Assembly: GCA_015066345.1 (NCBI GenBank)
Contig: SVOQ01000017.1
Span: 1 to 55,179, forward strand
Source of the DNA: Oscillospiraceae bacterium
GTDB lineage: Bacteria; Bacillota; Clostridia; Oscillospirales; Acutalibacteraceae
Length of the DNA: 55,179 nucleotides
Reading direction: 5' to 3'
Part shown: positions 19,241 to 28,051 of the stretch, one piece after another
Position numbering within the stretch: the first letter of the stretch is position 1
Layout of the letters: each line of letters begins with the position of its first letter
Program-made: the position numbers and the translations under genes
The notes under the pieces: generated by a model
Databases searched by the model: none
The model's input: only the letters and a program-made list of their open reading frames with translations
Told to the model about the DNA's origin: nothing

Positions 19241-20620
19241 ATGTCTTATATTAATAAAGAAGGTGAAATTATTTCCCTTAAAAACAAGGGTTTAACTGAC
19301 GAAAAAGTCATTAAGGACCTGATTTGTCGCAAAGAAAAAAATCCCGAACTTTACAACTCAAAAATCCCTTGTGAAATGTACGATAAAGTCAACCTGATGT
19401 GCCGTAATTATATGGACAGAATGGCACGTTTTGAAGTTGATTATGATTTTATAATTGACGAAGTTGCTTTTAAAAACACGGCAATATGTTGCCTTGAATG
19501 TGCACCATTTATGCACTCAAAGGTTATTAACAGTCCCCTATCACCATATTGGAAAGTTTGTGACTACCATATAGACCAGATGGTTACATTCGAAGAAGTT
19601 GAGGATGTAGAAAAAGCAAGAATGGAGTTTTTCTCAAAAGAAATTCCCCTTTCAAGCAACATTCAAATGAATATCGGAGTTTTTATAAACAACTCTAAAT
19701 CCTATGTCTGCTTTATATGGAATCATATGTGTTTCGATGGTGGTGGATACAAAGCATTCTGGAGTGATTTTTGTAAAAACTACTCCGACTATGTTCTTTA
19801 CGGTATATCCCCCGTTAACTTTTCAAGCGGTTCAAGAAAGTATACCGAAATTTATAAGGATATGGATAAGGACTTTGCTAAGAAAGCAAAAAAACAATTC
19901 GCCAACATTTCACCTAAAGATAAACACATCCTTCCCTTTGAAGACACAAAAAAGGAAGACAGTGTTATTATTGTACATCGCGAGGTAAGTGCAGAGAAGT
20001 TTTCGAAAGCCGTTGATTATGCAAAGAGCGTTGGTGCAACAGTCAATGATATTATAGTTGCCGCTTATATTGATGCTTTTGGCAAGGTTTCGGGAATAAA
20101 TGAAAACGAATCCATAAACGTTTCCTGTGCTACCGATTTAAGACGTCACTTAAAAGACACAAAAAGTATCGGGTATACAAACCACGTTTCCTTTGCTCAT
20201 TGTTACTTAGAACATAAGGGCTCGGATTTTAAAGATACTCTGAATAAAGTTTCTTTGAAAACCAAGGAAATAAAAAAAGACCCCTATATGGGTCTGCATG
20301 GGTTACCGTTACTTAATATAGCCTACAAATCAATGGTGTACCTACAAGCAGAAACGGTTGTCAAACTATTTTATAATAACCCTACCCTTTCTGTAAGTAA
20401 CGTTGGTAAAATTGATACAGTTGCTTTCTCCTTAGCCAATAACCCTCCGTTTTCCGCTTTTGTTGCGGGAGCGGCTAAGAATAAGCCTTGCGCAGTAATG
20501 ACGGCGTTGACCATTAACGGTAGATTAAAAGCCTCCATGTGCTTAAGAGGTAACGAAAAAGATAAAGAATTATTAGAGAGGTTTTTCACCGAATTTAAAA
20601 ATTCAATAGAAAGCATTTAA
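19241..20620 (+). CDS. Condensation-domain/alcohol acyltransferase-like protein
   Basis: This 459-aa protein resembles the CoA-dependent acyltransferase superfamily (NRPS condensation, alcohol acetyltransferase, wax-ester synthase). The active-site HxxxDG is present as HMCFDG at residue 162, and the C-terminal half has SVSNVGKID, like the conserved asparagine-glycine segment of these enzymes. It would catalyse ester or amide bond formation from an activated acyl group. No thiolation domain is nearby. I chose the ATG at 19241 with AAGGGTG upstream; a longer frame overlaps the GH3 gene. It is the last gene before the terminator at 20623. Confidence 0.75.
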   Translation: MSYINKEGEIISLKNKGLTDEKVIKDLICRKEKNPELYNSKIPCEMYDKVNLMCRNYMDRMARFEVDYDFIIDEVAFKNTAICCLECAPFMHSKVINSPLSPYWKVCDYHIDQMVTFEEVEDVEKARMEFFSKEIPLSSNIQMNIGVFINNSKSYVCFIWNHMCFDGGGYKAFWSDFCKNYSDYVLYGISPVNFSSGSRKYTEIYKDMDKDFAKKAKKQFANISPKDKHILPFEDTKKEDSVIIVHREVSAEKFSKAVDYAKSVGATVNDIIVAAYIDAFGKVSGINENESINVSCATDLRRHLKDTKSIGYTNHVSFAHCYLEHKGSDFKDTLNKVSLKTKEIKKDPYMGLHGLPLLNIAYKSMVYLQAETVVKLFYNNPTLSVSNVGKIDTVAFSLANNPPFSAFVAGAAKNKPCAVMTALTINGRLKASMCLRGNEKDKELLERFFTEFKNSIESI

Positions 20621-20622
20621 AA

Positions 20623-20662
20623 ACAGGTCAGTAAGATTAAACTTACTGACCTGTAATTTTTA
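20623..20662. terminator. Bidirectional terminator between iol operon and pyrH operon
   Basis: A perfect 13-bp stem pairs ACAGGTCAGTAAG (20623-20635) with CTTACTGACCTGT (20642-20654), followed by AATTTTTA on the plus strand and giving GTTTTTAAA on the minus strand. It ends both convergent operons. Confidence 0.9.
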
Positions 20663-22150
20663 TTAATCCTTTGTAAGAGCACGGATGTATCGCTTAAAGA
20701 ATGCAACACCTGATTCCAATGTATCAATAGGAATTCTTTCGTTTGTACCGTGAGTTGTTAAGAGAAGCTCCGTAGTCATAAGATAGGGTGAATAACGATA
20801 AATATTATCGCAAACATCCTCATACTGACGTGCATCAGTACCACCCATTACAAGATAAGGAGCAACTATAACCTTGGGGTCCATAGATTTACAGATGTTT
20901 GAAATAACATTAAATGCTCTTGAGTCTGTGGGCGAAATCTTAGAGGGATTTTTACCGCTGAGAAGTTTAACCTCTGCCTTGGGTCCTGCGTACTTTTTAA
21001 TATGAGCCTCAACATCTTCCACTGTCTGACCGGGCATAATGCGGAAGTTTGCAACTACTGATGCCTTCTGAGGAAGAACATTGGGTGCAGGGCTACCGTT
21101 GGACATTGTAATTGCGGTAGTAGTTCTCATCATAGATGCAACGGGAGGAATTTCGGTACATACTCTTTTAATAAGAGGTTTAAGAATGGGGAAATTACTC
21201 ATTACGCATCTTACGGGATAAGTTGTACTCTTACCTAATTCGTTGAAAAGTGATGAAAGTTGGGGTGTAAGTTCGGCTTTGAACTGATGATTTTCAAGGT
21301 TACATACAATCTTTGAAAGTTCACCAATAGCACTGTGTTTGGGAGGTTGTGATGAATGACCGCCCTTTGCATTTACGGAAATCTCAAAGTCAACGTGACC
21401 TTTTTCGGCGATACCGATACCTGCAAGATGGCCATCAATAACTTTATCAACCTTTACGGAAAGAATCGCACCGCCCTCATCAATAACACTGTCGAGTTTG
21501 ATACCGTGTTCCTTGAACCACATCATCATACTATGAGCGCCACACTGTTCACCCTCAGCCATAACTTCCTCGTTATGACCGAAGCAAAGGTAAATGTCAC
21601 GTTCGGGAACATAACCTTCAGCAAGAAGGGTTTCAACGGCTTCCATAATACCAATAAGTTGGTTTTTGATATCGATAGCACCTCTGCCCCAGATATAACC
21701 GTCGGCTACTTCACCGCCAAAGGGAGCGTGAGTCCAGTCACCCTCAGTACCGGGAGTAACGGGAACTACGTCCTGATGGGCAAGTAAAGCAATGGGTTCT
21801 TTTTCGGGATGAGCGCTCTTCCAATGATACATAAGAGAGCGTGTTGAAATAATCTGTAAATCAAGTTTCTCGTGAACAAGAGGATATGCCTCTTTTAAGA
21901 ACGCATGAAACTCATCAAAAACAGACCAATCTACAAGGCTTTCATCCACATTGGCAATAGTGGGATACTGAATTGCCTTTGAAAGGTTATTAATAAACCT
22001 CTCAACATCAACTTCCTCGGGAGGGAGTTTGTCTACCTCTGCAACAGGTTTAGCCTTGTATGTTGTAGCGGCTCTTACCATACTTACGCCGATACCTGCG
22101 GCGGCTATGGCACCTGTACCTGCTAAAATATACTTAGTTGCCTTTTTCAT
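20663..22150 (-). CDS. Membrane-anchored M20-family metallopeptidase (PM20D1/CPG2-like)
   Basis: This 495-aa protein has one N-terminal hydrophobic segment (about residues 7-27) and a full M20 dizinc domain. LLAHQDVVPV near residue 121 and GRGAIDIKNQ give the first metal ligands, GHNEEVMAE has the catalytic glutamates, and GGTDARQYE and the final TTHGTNERI complete the site. The layout, with a long lid domain, resembles carboxypeptidase PM20D1, which makes and cleaves N-acyl amino acids in animals. A plain exported or anchored dipeptidase is equally possible. It is the last gene of the pyrH operon, 27 nt after polC, and faces the GH3/acyltransferase genes tail to tail. Confidence 0.85.
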   Translation of the reverse strand: MKKATKYILAGTGAIAAAGIGVSMVRAATTYKAKPVAEVDKLPPEEVDVERFINNLSKAIQYPTIANVDESLVDWSVFDEFHAFLKEAYPLVHEKLDLQIISTRSLMYHWKSAHPEKEPIALLAHQDVVPVTPGTEGDWTHAPFGGEVADGYIWGRGAIDIKNQLIGIMEAVETLLAEGYVPERDIYLCFGHNEEVMAEGEQCGAHSMMMWFKEHGIKLDSVIDEGGAILSVKVDKVIDGHLAGIGIAEKGHVDFEISVNAKGGHSSQPPKHSAIGELSKIVCNLENHQFKAELTPQLSSLFNELGKSTTYPVRCVMSNFPILKPLIKRVCTEIPPVASMMRTTTAITMSNGSPAPNVLPQKASVVANFRIMPGQTVEDVEAHIKKYAGPKAEVKLLSGKNPSKISPTDSRAFNVISNICKSMDPKVIVAPYLVMGGTDARQYEDVCDNIYRYSPYLMTTELLLTTHGTNERIPIDTLESGVAFFKRYIRALTKD

Positions 22151-22177
22151 AATATCAACTCCTGTTTTTATAAAAGA

Positions 22178-25100
22178 TTAAAACAACGACATCTGGTCAC
22201 TGTCGGGAAGAGCACCGAAAGCACCGCAATTCTTTAACACTGCTATTGTTGAACTGCCTGCACCTGAACGCACCTCAAAATCCTCAATTGATGAAAATTC
22301 GGGGCCACCGTCATTTCTGGCATTTGCAAGTTGAGCCGCAGCGTTTTCACCAACACCCGCAAGGGATGCGAAAGGCATACGGATTTTTCCATCCTCGGGT
22401 ACATATGAACTTGCGGTTGATTTGTAAACATCAATGGGCAAGAACTCTATACCGCGTACCATTGCCTCGTAAACAATCATCATAATTGTTTCTTTACTCT
22501 TTTCGGCGGCGGATGCCTCTTTACCTTTGGCTTTTATCATCTGCAATAATGATTTAACCGCATTCTTACCCTTTGACATTGCCTCAGCATCTACATCATC
22601 ACCACGAACGGTAAGATATGCACAGTAATATTCAAGGGGTTTATAAATTTTGAACCAAGCAAGTCTTAAGGATGCAATAATATATGCGGCGGCGTGTGCC
22701 TTGGGGAACATATACTGAATCTTTTTACAAGAATCAATATACCACTCGGGAACACCGTGTTCACGCATCATTGCCTCTTGTTCAGGCTTCAACTGTTTGT
22801 TCTTTTTACGTACGTCTTCCATAATATCAAAGGCGTGTTTAGGATCGAGACCCTTATGGAGAAGATAAACCATAATACTGTCACGAGTACCGATAACCTC
22901 TGAAATTGTACATATACCCTCTTTAATAAGGTCCTGAGCATTTCCGAGCCACACGGCAGTACCGTGGGAAAGACCCGCAATCTGAATAAGGTCGGCAAAG
23001 GTCTGAGGTCTTGCTTCAAGAAGCATTCCCTTAGTAAAGTCAGTACCCATTTCGGGAATTGAAAGTGTACCTGTGGGCCAACCTAATTCCTCCTCAGTTA
23101 CACCTAAGGGTTCGGGAGAAGTACATATCTCGTAAAGTTTACGGTCACTGATGTCGATATCAAGAACATCAATACCTGTTAAGTCGGTCAAATGCTTATA
23201 AATCGTAGGAACATCATGACCGAGTTCGTCGAGCTTTAACAATGTATCGTGCATTGAGTTAAAGTCAAAGTGGGTTGTGATGATATCTTTTGTTGTATCA
23301 TCCGCAGGTCTTTGAACAGGGGTAAAATCCTCAACCTCGTATGTATTGGGAACAACAACCATACCACCCGGGTGCTGACCCGTTGTTCTCTTAACGCCCG
23401 TACAACCAATGGTGAGACGGTCAATTTCCGCCTTGGTCATTGTAAGACCGCGTTCATCCATATATTTCTTAACAAAGCCGTATGCGGTTTTATCCGCAAC
23501 ACCCGAAATAGTACCGGCTTTAAAAACGTATGCTTTACCGAATAATTCTTCAGTATACTTATGGGATTGAGCCTGATACTCACCCGCAAAGTTAAGGTCA
23601 ATATCGGGTGATTTATCACCAAAGAAACCAAGGAATGTTTCAAAAGGAATTTCGTGACCGTCACGTACTAACGGAGTACCGCAATGGGGACAATTTTTAG
23701 GCGGTAAGTCAAATCCCGAACCGACTTCGTTATGAATAAAGAATTCGGAGTAACGGCACTCGGGACAACGGTAGTGAGGTTGCAAGGGGTTAACCTCGGA
23801 AATACCCGCCATAATTGCAACGAATGACGAACCTACCGAACCTCTCGAGCCTACGTAATAACCGCACTCCTCGGAGTGTTTAACAAGGAGTCGCGCAATC
23901 ATATAAAGACCCGCGAAACCGTTTTCGATAATGGATTTAAGTTCCTTTTCAAGTCTTTGGGCAACGATTTCAGGTACAGGGTCACCGTACCATTCCTTTG
24001 CTCTATCCCAACAGTGCTTAGTTAAATCTTCCTCAGCACCGGGGATTATGGGGTTGAAAGTACCGTCAGGTATGGGCAAGATACCCGGTTCAACCATATC
24101 GGCAATAATGTTGGTATTAGTAATAACAACCTCTTTAGCCGTGTCTTCACCAAGGTAACTGAATTCCTCAAGCATTTCTGCGGTGGTTTTAAGGTACAAG
24201 GGCGGTTGATAGTCCGCATCCTTAAAGCCCTGACCCGCCTGAAGAATTGCTCTGAATTTGGCGTCCTCTTTTTTAAGGAAATGAACGTCACCCGTGGCAA
24301 CGGTCTTTTTACCCAATTCATCACCGAGGTTAATAATAGCACGGTTAATTGCCTTAATATCATCAAATGAATTAATATCCGCGTAAAGTTCCCTCATAGC
24401 CTCACGCATAGTTTCTTTTCTTAACATATACTCGTTGTTTCCAACGGGTTGTATCTCAAGATAATCATAGAAAGATGCGATTTCAACCAATTTTTCGTGG
24501 CTCTCTTTTTTAACGAATGCTTCAAAAAGTTCGCCCTCGGAACAAGCGCTGCCTATAATAAGTCCTTCACGCATTTCGTGAATAAGACTCTTGGGCATAC
24601 GGGGTTTACCACGGAAGTAATCAAGGTTGGAACGGGAGATAAGTTTGTAAAGATTCTTAAGACCAACTTTATTTTTAACAAGTAAGATACAATGATAATA
24701 AGAATCAAGTAAAATTTCTTCTTTAGATTTCTTTGAACCGTCACTGTTAATATCATTAACAAGGTACGCTTCACAACCGTAGATAATCTTAAAATCACTG
24801 CCACGTGCCGTATTACAGGCCTCAGGAAAAGCTTGTACGCAACCGTGGTCGGTAATGGCAATTGCCTTATGTCCCCACTTCATAGCGGTTTTAACGATGG
24901 TTTTTGCACATGTCATTGCGTCCATTGCGGACATATTGGTATGAAGATGGAGTTCAACTCGCTTCTCCTCTGCCTCGTCAACCGGGTCAACCTTTGTAAC
25001 GGTTGAAACGGAGGTAGGTTTAATAATATAGTCTTTTTTATACTCGTCATAAAGAAGCGGTCCACGGACAATTACCGTAACACCATCTTTAATTTTACTG

Positions 25101-25909
25101 TCAAGGTACTCAAGTTGTTCTTTCAAATCAAAGAATTTACATCCAAATGAGCCTGTATTATCGGTAATGTTAAACTCAATAATTGAACGCTTACCGTCTT
25201 TGGTTTCGCGTTTTTCGTATTTAAATACATCACCCCATACAAGTATTTCACCATCATCAAATGAAATCTCGCTCATAGGAGTGGGTTTTGCGTATTTAAA
25301 CTGACCGAAAATTGCCTGAACAGTATTGAAATCAAGGGGTACACCCTCAAAATTCGGGTTAACCTCAGGGGGTTTCACAGGTTGATTTGACCTGTCGATT
25401 TCACGTTGTTTTTTTAAAAAATCCTCTTCGCTACTGTTTTCGCCCTCGAAAACAACAGTAATTTTTCTTTCAAAATGCTGTAATATATAGTCTTCAAGGA
25501 ATTTATCTGCTTTGGCATTTTCGCATATATCCCTACCGTGTTTTAAAAACTTAACGGTAAAAACATCATCAACAAAAGTTGTTTCTATCTGGTCTAAAAA
25601 GCCATTGGTCTGAGGAACACTCTTTTTAACAACCCTTAAAAGCATCGGGAAACACTCGTATTTAAGTGCTTCGGGAGGTAAAACATAATCAAACTCCACT
25701 CGTTTAAGAGAAAGGGAATTTTTAACCTCCCCTGCCACGGCTTTAAGGCACATAATATTATCAAAAATATCAATATGCAATAAAGCGGACAAGGATTGAT
25801 CCTCTTTATTAATATGTAAATCGGTGAACAAGGTGTTTTTCAACATATTACGATATTTGTCAGAAGATATGTATTCACCGAATATTTCAAGGAAATTGTA
25901 CAATTTCAT
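22178..25909 (-). CDS. polC: DNA polymerase III PolC-type alpha subunit without exonuclease domain
   Basis: This 1243-aa protein is the Gram-positive replicative polymerase. It has an N-terminal domain, an OB fold (about 215-310), a PHP domain beginning VELHLHTNMS near residue 316, zinc-binding CPEC and CPHC, catalytic PDIDLNF near residue 766, TTGQHPGG, and a C-terminal clamp-binding QMSLF. In B. subtilis (1437 aa) a DnaQ-like 3'-5' exonuclease is inserted in the PHP domain after the GMEANLVDD-like segment. Here YGCEAYLVND (about 375) is followed after roughly 20 residues by the second half of PHP (YYHCILLVKN), and no DxE exonuclease motif is present. The PHP metal ligands look complete. It overlaps ispG by 4 nt. 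Confidence 0.95.
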   Translation of the reverse strand: MKLYNFLEIFGEYISSDKYRNMLKNTLFTDLHINKEDQSLSALLHIDIFDNIMCLKAVAGEVKNSLSLKRVEFDYVLPPEALKYECFPMLLRVVKKSVPQTNGFLDQIETTFVDDVFTVKFLKHGRDICENAKADKFLEDYILQHFERKITVVFEGENSSEEDFLKKQREIDRSNQPVKPPEVNPNFEGVPLDFNTVQAIFGQFKYAKPTPMSEISFDDGEILVWGDVFKYEKRETKDGKRSIIEFNITDNTGSFGCKFFDLKEQLEYLDSKIKDGVTVIVRGPLLYDEYKKDYIIKPTSVSTVTKVDPVDEAEEKRVELHLHTNMSAMDAMTCAKTIVKTAMKWGHKAIAITDHGCVQAFPEACNTARGSDFKIIYGCEAYLVNDINSDGSKKSKEEILLDSYYHCILLVKNKVGLKNLYKLISRSNLDYFRGKPRMPKSLIHEMREGLIIGSACSEGELFEAFVKKESHEKLVEIASFYDYLEIQPVGNNEYMLRKETMREAMRELYADINSFDDIKAINRAIINLGDELGKKTVATGDVHFLKKEDAKFRAILQAGQGFKDADYQPPLYLKTTAEMLEEFSYLGEDTAKEVVITNTNIIADMVEPGILPIPDGTFNPIIPGAEEDLTKHCWDRAKEWYGDPVPEIVAQRLEKELKSIIENGFAGLYMIARLLVKHSEECGYYVGSRGSVGSSFVAIMAGISEVNPLQPHYRCPECRYSEFFIHNEVGSGFDLPPKNCPHCGTPLVRDGHEIPFETFLGFFGDKSPDIDLNFAGEYQAQSHKYTEELFGKAYVFKAGTISGVADKTAYGFVKKYMDERGLTMTKAEIDRLTIGCTGVKRTTGQHPGGMVVVPNTYEVEDFTPVQRPADDTTKDIITTHFDFNSMHDTLLKLDELGHDVPTIYKHLTDLTGIDVLDIDISDRKLYEICTSPEPLGVTEEELGWPTGTLSIPEMGTDFTKGMLLEARPQTFADLIQIAGLSHGTAVWLGNAQDLIKEGICTISEVIGTRDSIMVYLLHKGLDPKHAFDIMEDVRKKNKQLKPEQEAMMREHGVPEWYIDSCKKIQYMFPKAHAAAYIIASLRLAWFKIYKPLEYYCAYLTVRGDDVDAEAMSKGKNAVKSLLQMIKAKGKEASAAEKSKETIMMIVYEAMVRGIEFLPIDVYKSTASSYVPEDGKIRMPFASLAGVGENAAAQLANARNDGGPEFSSIEDFEVRSGAGSSTIAVLKNCGAFGALPDSDQMSLF

Positions 25910-26955
25910 ATTTTATCTAATTCGTCAAGTAATTCTTTGACAATGTCCTCTTCGGACACCTTTCTTAAAATTTCGCCCTTTTTGAAAAGGACAGCACATC
26001 CGTCGCCACCCGCAATACCGATATCCGCTTCTCTTGCTTCACCGGGTCCGTTAACTACGCAACCCATAACGGCAATTTTAACGGGCTTTTTAATATTCTT
26101 TACTGCATCTTCAACCTGTGCCGCTAAAGATACAAGGTCAATTTTAGTTCTGCCACAAGTAGGACAGGCAACAATCTGAGGAGTTTCAACACGAAGATTA
26201 ACCGCATTGAGAATATTTCTTGCGGCATAAATCTCTTTAACGGGTGAATCGGTAATAGAAACTCGCATAGTATCACCGATACCCTTAAGAAGTAATGAAC
26301 CGATACCGATAGATGATTTTACCAAAGAACTTCTTTCAGTTCCCGCTTCAGTAACACCTAAATGTAAAGGATAGTCGCAACGCTCTGCAACAAGGGAATA
26401 CGCATTTACCATATTCTCAACGTCGGATGATTTAATAGAAATAACGGTGTCATAGAAACCGCAATCTTCAAGAAGTTTAACGTGTCTGAAGGCACTTTCA
26501 ACCATTGCTTCGGGTGTTGCACCACCGAATTTTTCAAGTAAATCTTTCTCAACTGAGCCTGAGTTTACACCGATACGGATAGGAACGCTCTTTAAAGCAC
26601 AAGCATCCGCAACGGCGGCTACACGCTCCGCAGAGCCGATATTACCGGGATTGATACGGATTTTATCCACACCTGCCTGAAGGCTTTCAAGAGCAAGTCT
26701 GTAATCGAAATGAATATCGGCAACAAGGGGTACTTTTGACTGCTCCTTAAGTTTACCGAGAACTTTAACCGCATCCATATCGGGAACTGCCATACGCACA
26801 ATTTCACAACCTGCATCCTCCAAGGCTTTAAGTTGTGCTAAATTGCCCTCGAAATCCGATGCGGGAGCATTTAACATTGACTGGATAGCAATGGGAGCAT
26901 CGCCACCGATTTTAATATTACCTACTTTAACTTGTCTTGAAATACGTCTAATCAT
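25906..26955 (-). CDS. ispG: 4-hydroxy-3-methylbut-2-enyl diphosphate synthase
   Basis: This 349-aa iron-sulfur enzyme carries out the penultimate step of the MEP isoprenoid pathway. The N-terminal TIM barrel begins with VGNIKIGGDAPIAIQSML. The 4Fe-4S ligands are in ACPTCGRTKIDL (near 262-266) and GCVVNGPGEA (near 295). Length is normal for bacterial IspG. GGTGA precedes the ATG. It lies 12 nt after rseP and overlaps polC by ATGA. With dxr and uppS in the same operon, it links isoprenoid precursor supply to cell-wall lipid carrier synthesis. Confidence 0.95.
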   Translation of the reverse strand: MIRRISRQVKVGNIKIGGDAPIAIQSMLNAPASDFEGNLAQLKALEDAGCEIVRMAVPDMDAVKVLGKLKEQSKVPLVADIHFDYRLALESLQAGVDKIRINPGNIGSAERVAAVADACALKSVPIRIGVNSGSVEKDLLEKFGGATPEAMVESAFRHVKLLEDCGFYDTVISIKSSDVENMVNAYSLVAERCDYPLHLGVTEAGTERSSLVKSSIGIGSLLLKGIGDTMRVSITDSPVKEIYAARNILNAVNLRVETPQIVACPTCGRTKIDLVSLAAQVEDAVKNIKKPVKIAVMGCVVNGPGEAREADIGIAGGDGCAVLFKKGEILRKVSEEDIVKELLDELDKI

Positions 26956-26967
26956 AATTAATCACCG

Positions 26968-28044
26968 CTAAAATAAAAATATAACATCTTTTATAGATAT
27001 AACTGCCATAAATAACAATAAAATCACAATTCCCACTGTGTGAACAATACCTTCACGCTTTGGCGGAATGGGCTTTCTTCGTATCATTTCAATGAATATA
27101 AAGAATAATCGTCCGCCGTCAAGAGCGGGAATCGGTAAGAGATTGAAAACACCCACATTAATTGTAATCATTGATAAAAACGAAAGTGCTGTCAGGATTT
27201 TATCACCGATATTCTCTGCCTGTGATGTAGTTTCGGCTATGGCAGAAATCGTACCTATCGGTCCCGAAATTTCTCTCATACCGTATTTACCCGTAACTAT
27301 ATCAACAAGGCTTAGTCTTACCATCTGGACTATTGATGCAGAATCAAGAACGGAATTTATAATTACATTCTTGACATTGGGTTTTTCACCGACAATCTGA
27401 AAATCCTGTTGAATGTACTGCTTACCTTCAAACTCAAATTGCTTGAATTCTACATCTTTAAGTTCAATTTTTTCACCGTCACGAATAACGGTAAAATCAA
27501 TTTTATTATCAACATCACGAACCAGGTTAAAAGAAATACCCATATATGAGTAAATTCTTGTATCATTGATTTTAACAATTTCGTCACCGGCTCTGAGTCC
27601 CCCTGCCTCGCTTACGGCACCGGGCATAAAACCGTAGATAGTTCTTGTGCCGACAGCACCGCTGAATGTAAGGCAAATAGCAACAACAAGTACGCCTAAA
27701 AGAAGATTTAATATTGCACCTGCGGCTACAATAATAAAACGTTGCCACGCAGGTTTCTTACCGAAAGCCCTTTCGTTGTCGCTTTCTTCGTCCTCACCCT
27801 CCATACTTACAAAACCACCAATGGGTAAAAGACGTATGGCATAAAGGGTTTCGCCTATTTGTTTTTTTATGAGTTTGGGGCCCATACCCAATGAAAACTC
27901 GTTAACCTTAACTTTAAAAAGTTTCGCAAAGAAGAAATGTCCGAACTCGTGAATGCCGATTATTGCACCAAAAAGGAGCACGGCTAACAAATAGGGCCAG
28001 ACATTTGACCAGATAACGCCAATATCGAGATTGATAAAAAACAC
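26968..28044 (-). CDS. rseP: Site-2 intramembrane zinc protease RseP/RasP
   Basis: This 358-aa membrane protease cleaves transmembrane anti-sigma factors and remnant signal peptides. HEFGH near residue 32 gives the zinc motif, a PDZ domain lies at about 115-200, and NLLPIPALDGGRL supplies the third ligand. There are about four membrane segments. The only early start is a GTG at 28044, which is itself part of the GGAGGTG ribosome site; see findings. It sits between dxr and ispG, the common Firmicutes order. The membrane anti-sigma-like protein at 34389 is a possible client, which is speculation. Confidence 0.93.
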   Translation of the reverse strand: MFFINLDIGVIWSNVWPYLLAVLLFGAIIGIHEFGHFFFAKLFKVKVNEFSLGMGPKLIKKQIGETLYAIRLLPIGGFVSMEGEDEESDNERAFGKKPAWQRFIIVAAGAILNLLLGVLVVAICLTFSGAVGTRTIYGFMPGAVSEAGGLRAGDEIVKINDTRIYSYMGISFNLVRDVDNKIDFTVIRDGEKIELKDVEFKQFEFEGKQYIQQDFQIVGEKPNVKNVIINSVLDSASIVQMVRLSLVDIVTGKYGMREISGPIGTISAIAETTSQAENIGDKILTALSFLSMITINVGVFNLLPIPALDGGRLFFIFIEMIRRKPIPPKREGIVHTVGIVILLLFMAVISIKDVIFLF

Positions 28045-28051
28045 CTCCGAA

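Noticed and set aside
21356-21787. 143-codon plus-strand frame inside the M20 peptidase gene
   Set aside because: It is antisense to conserved M20 motifs and has no family match or ribosome site.
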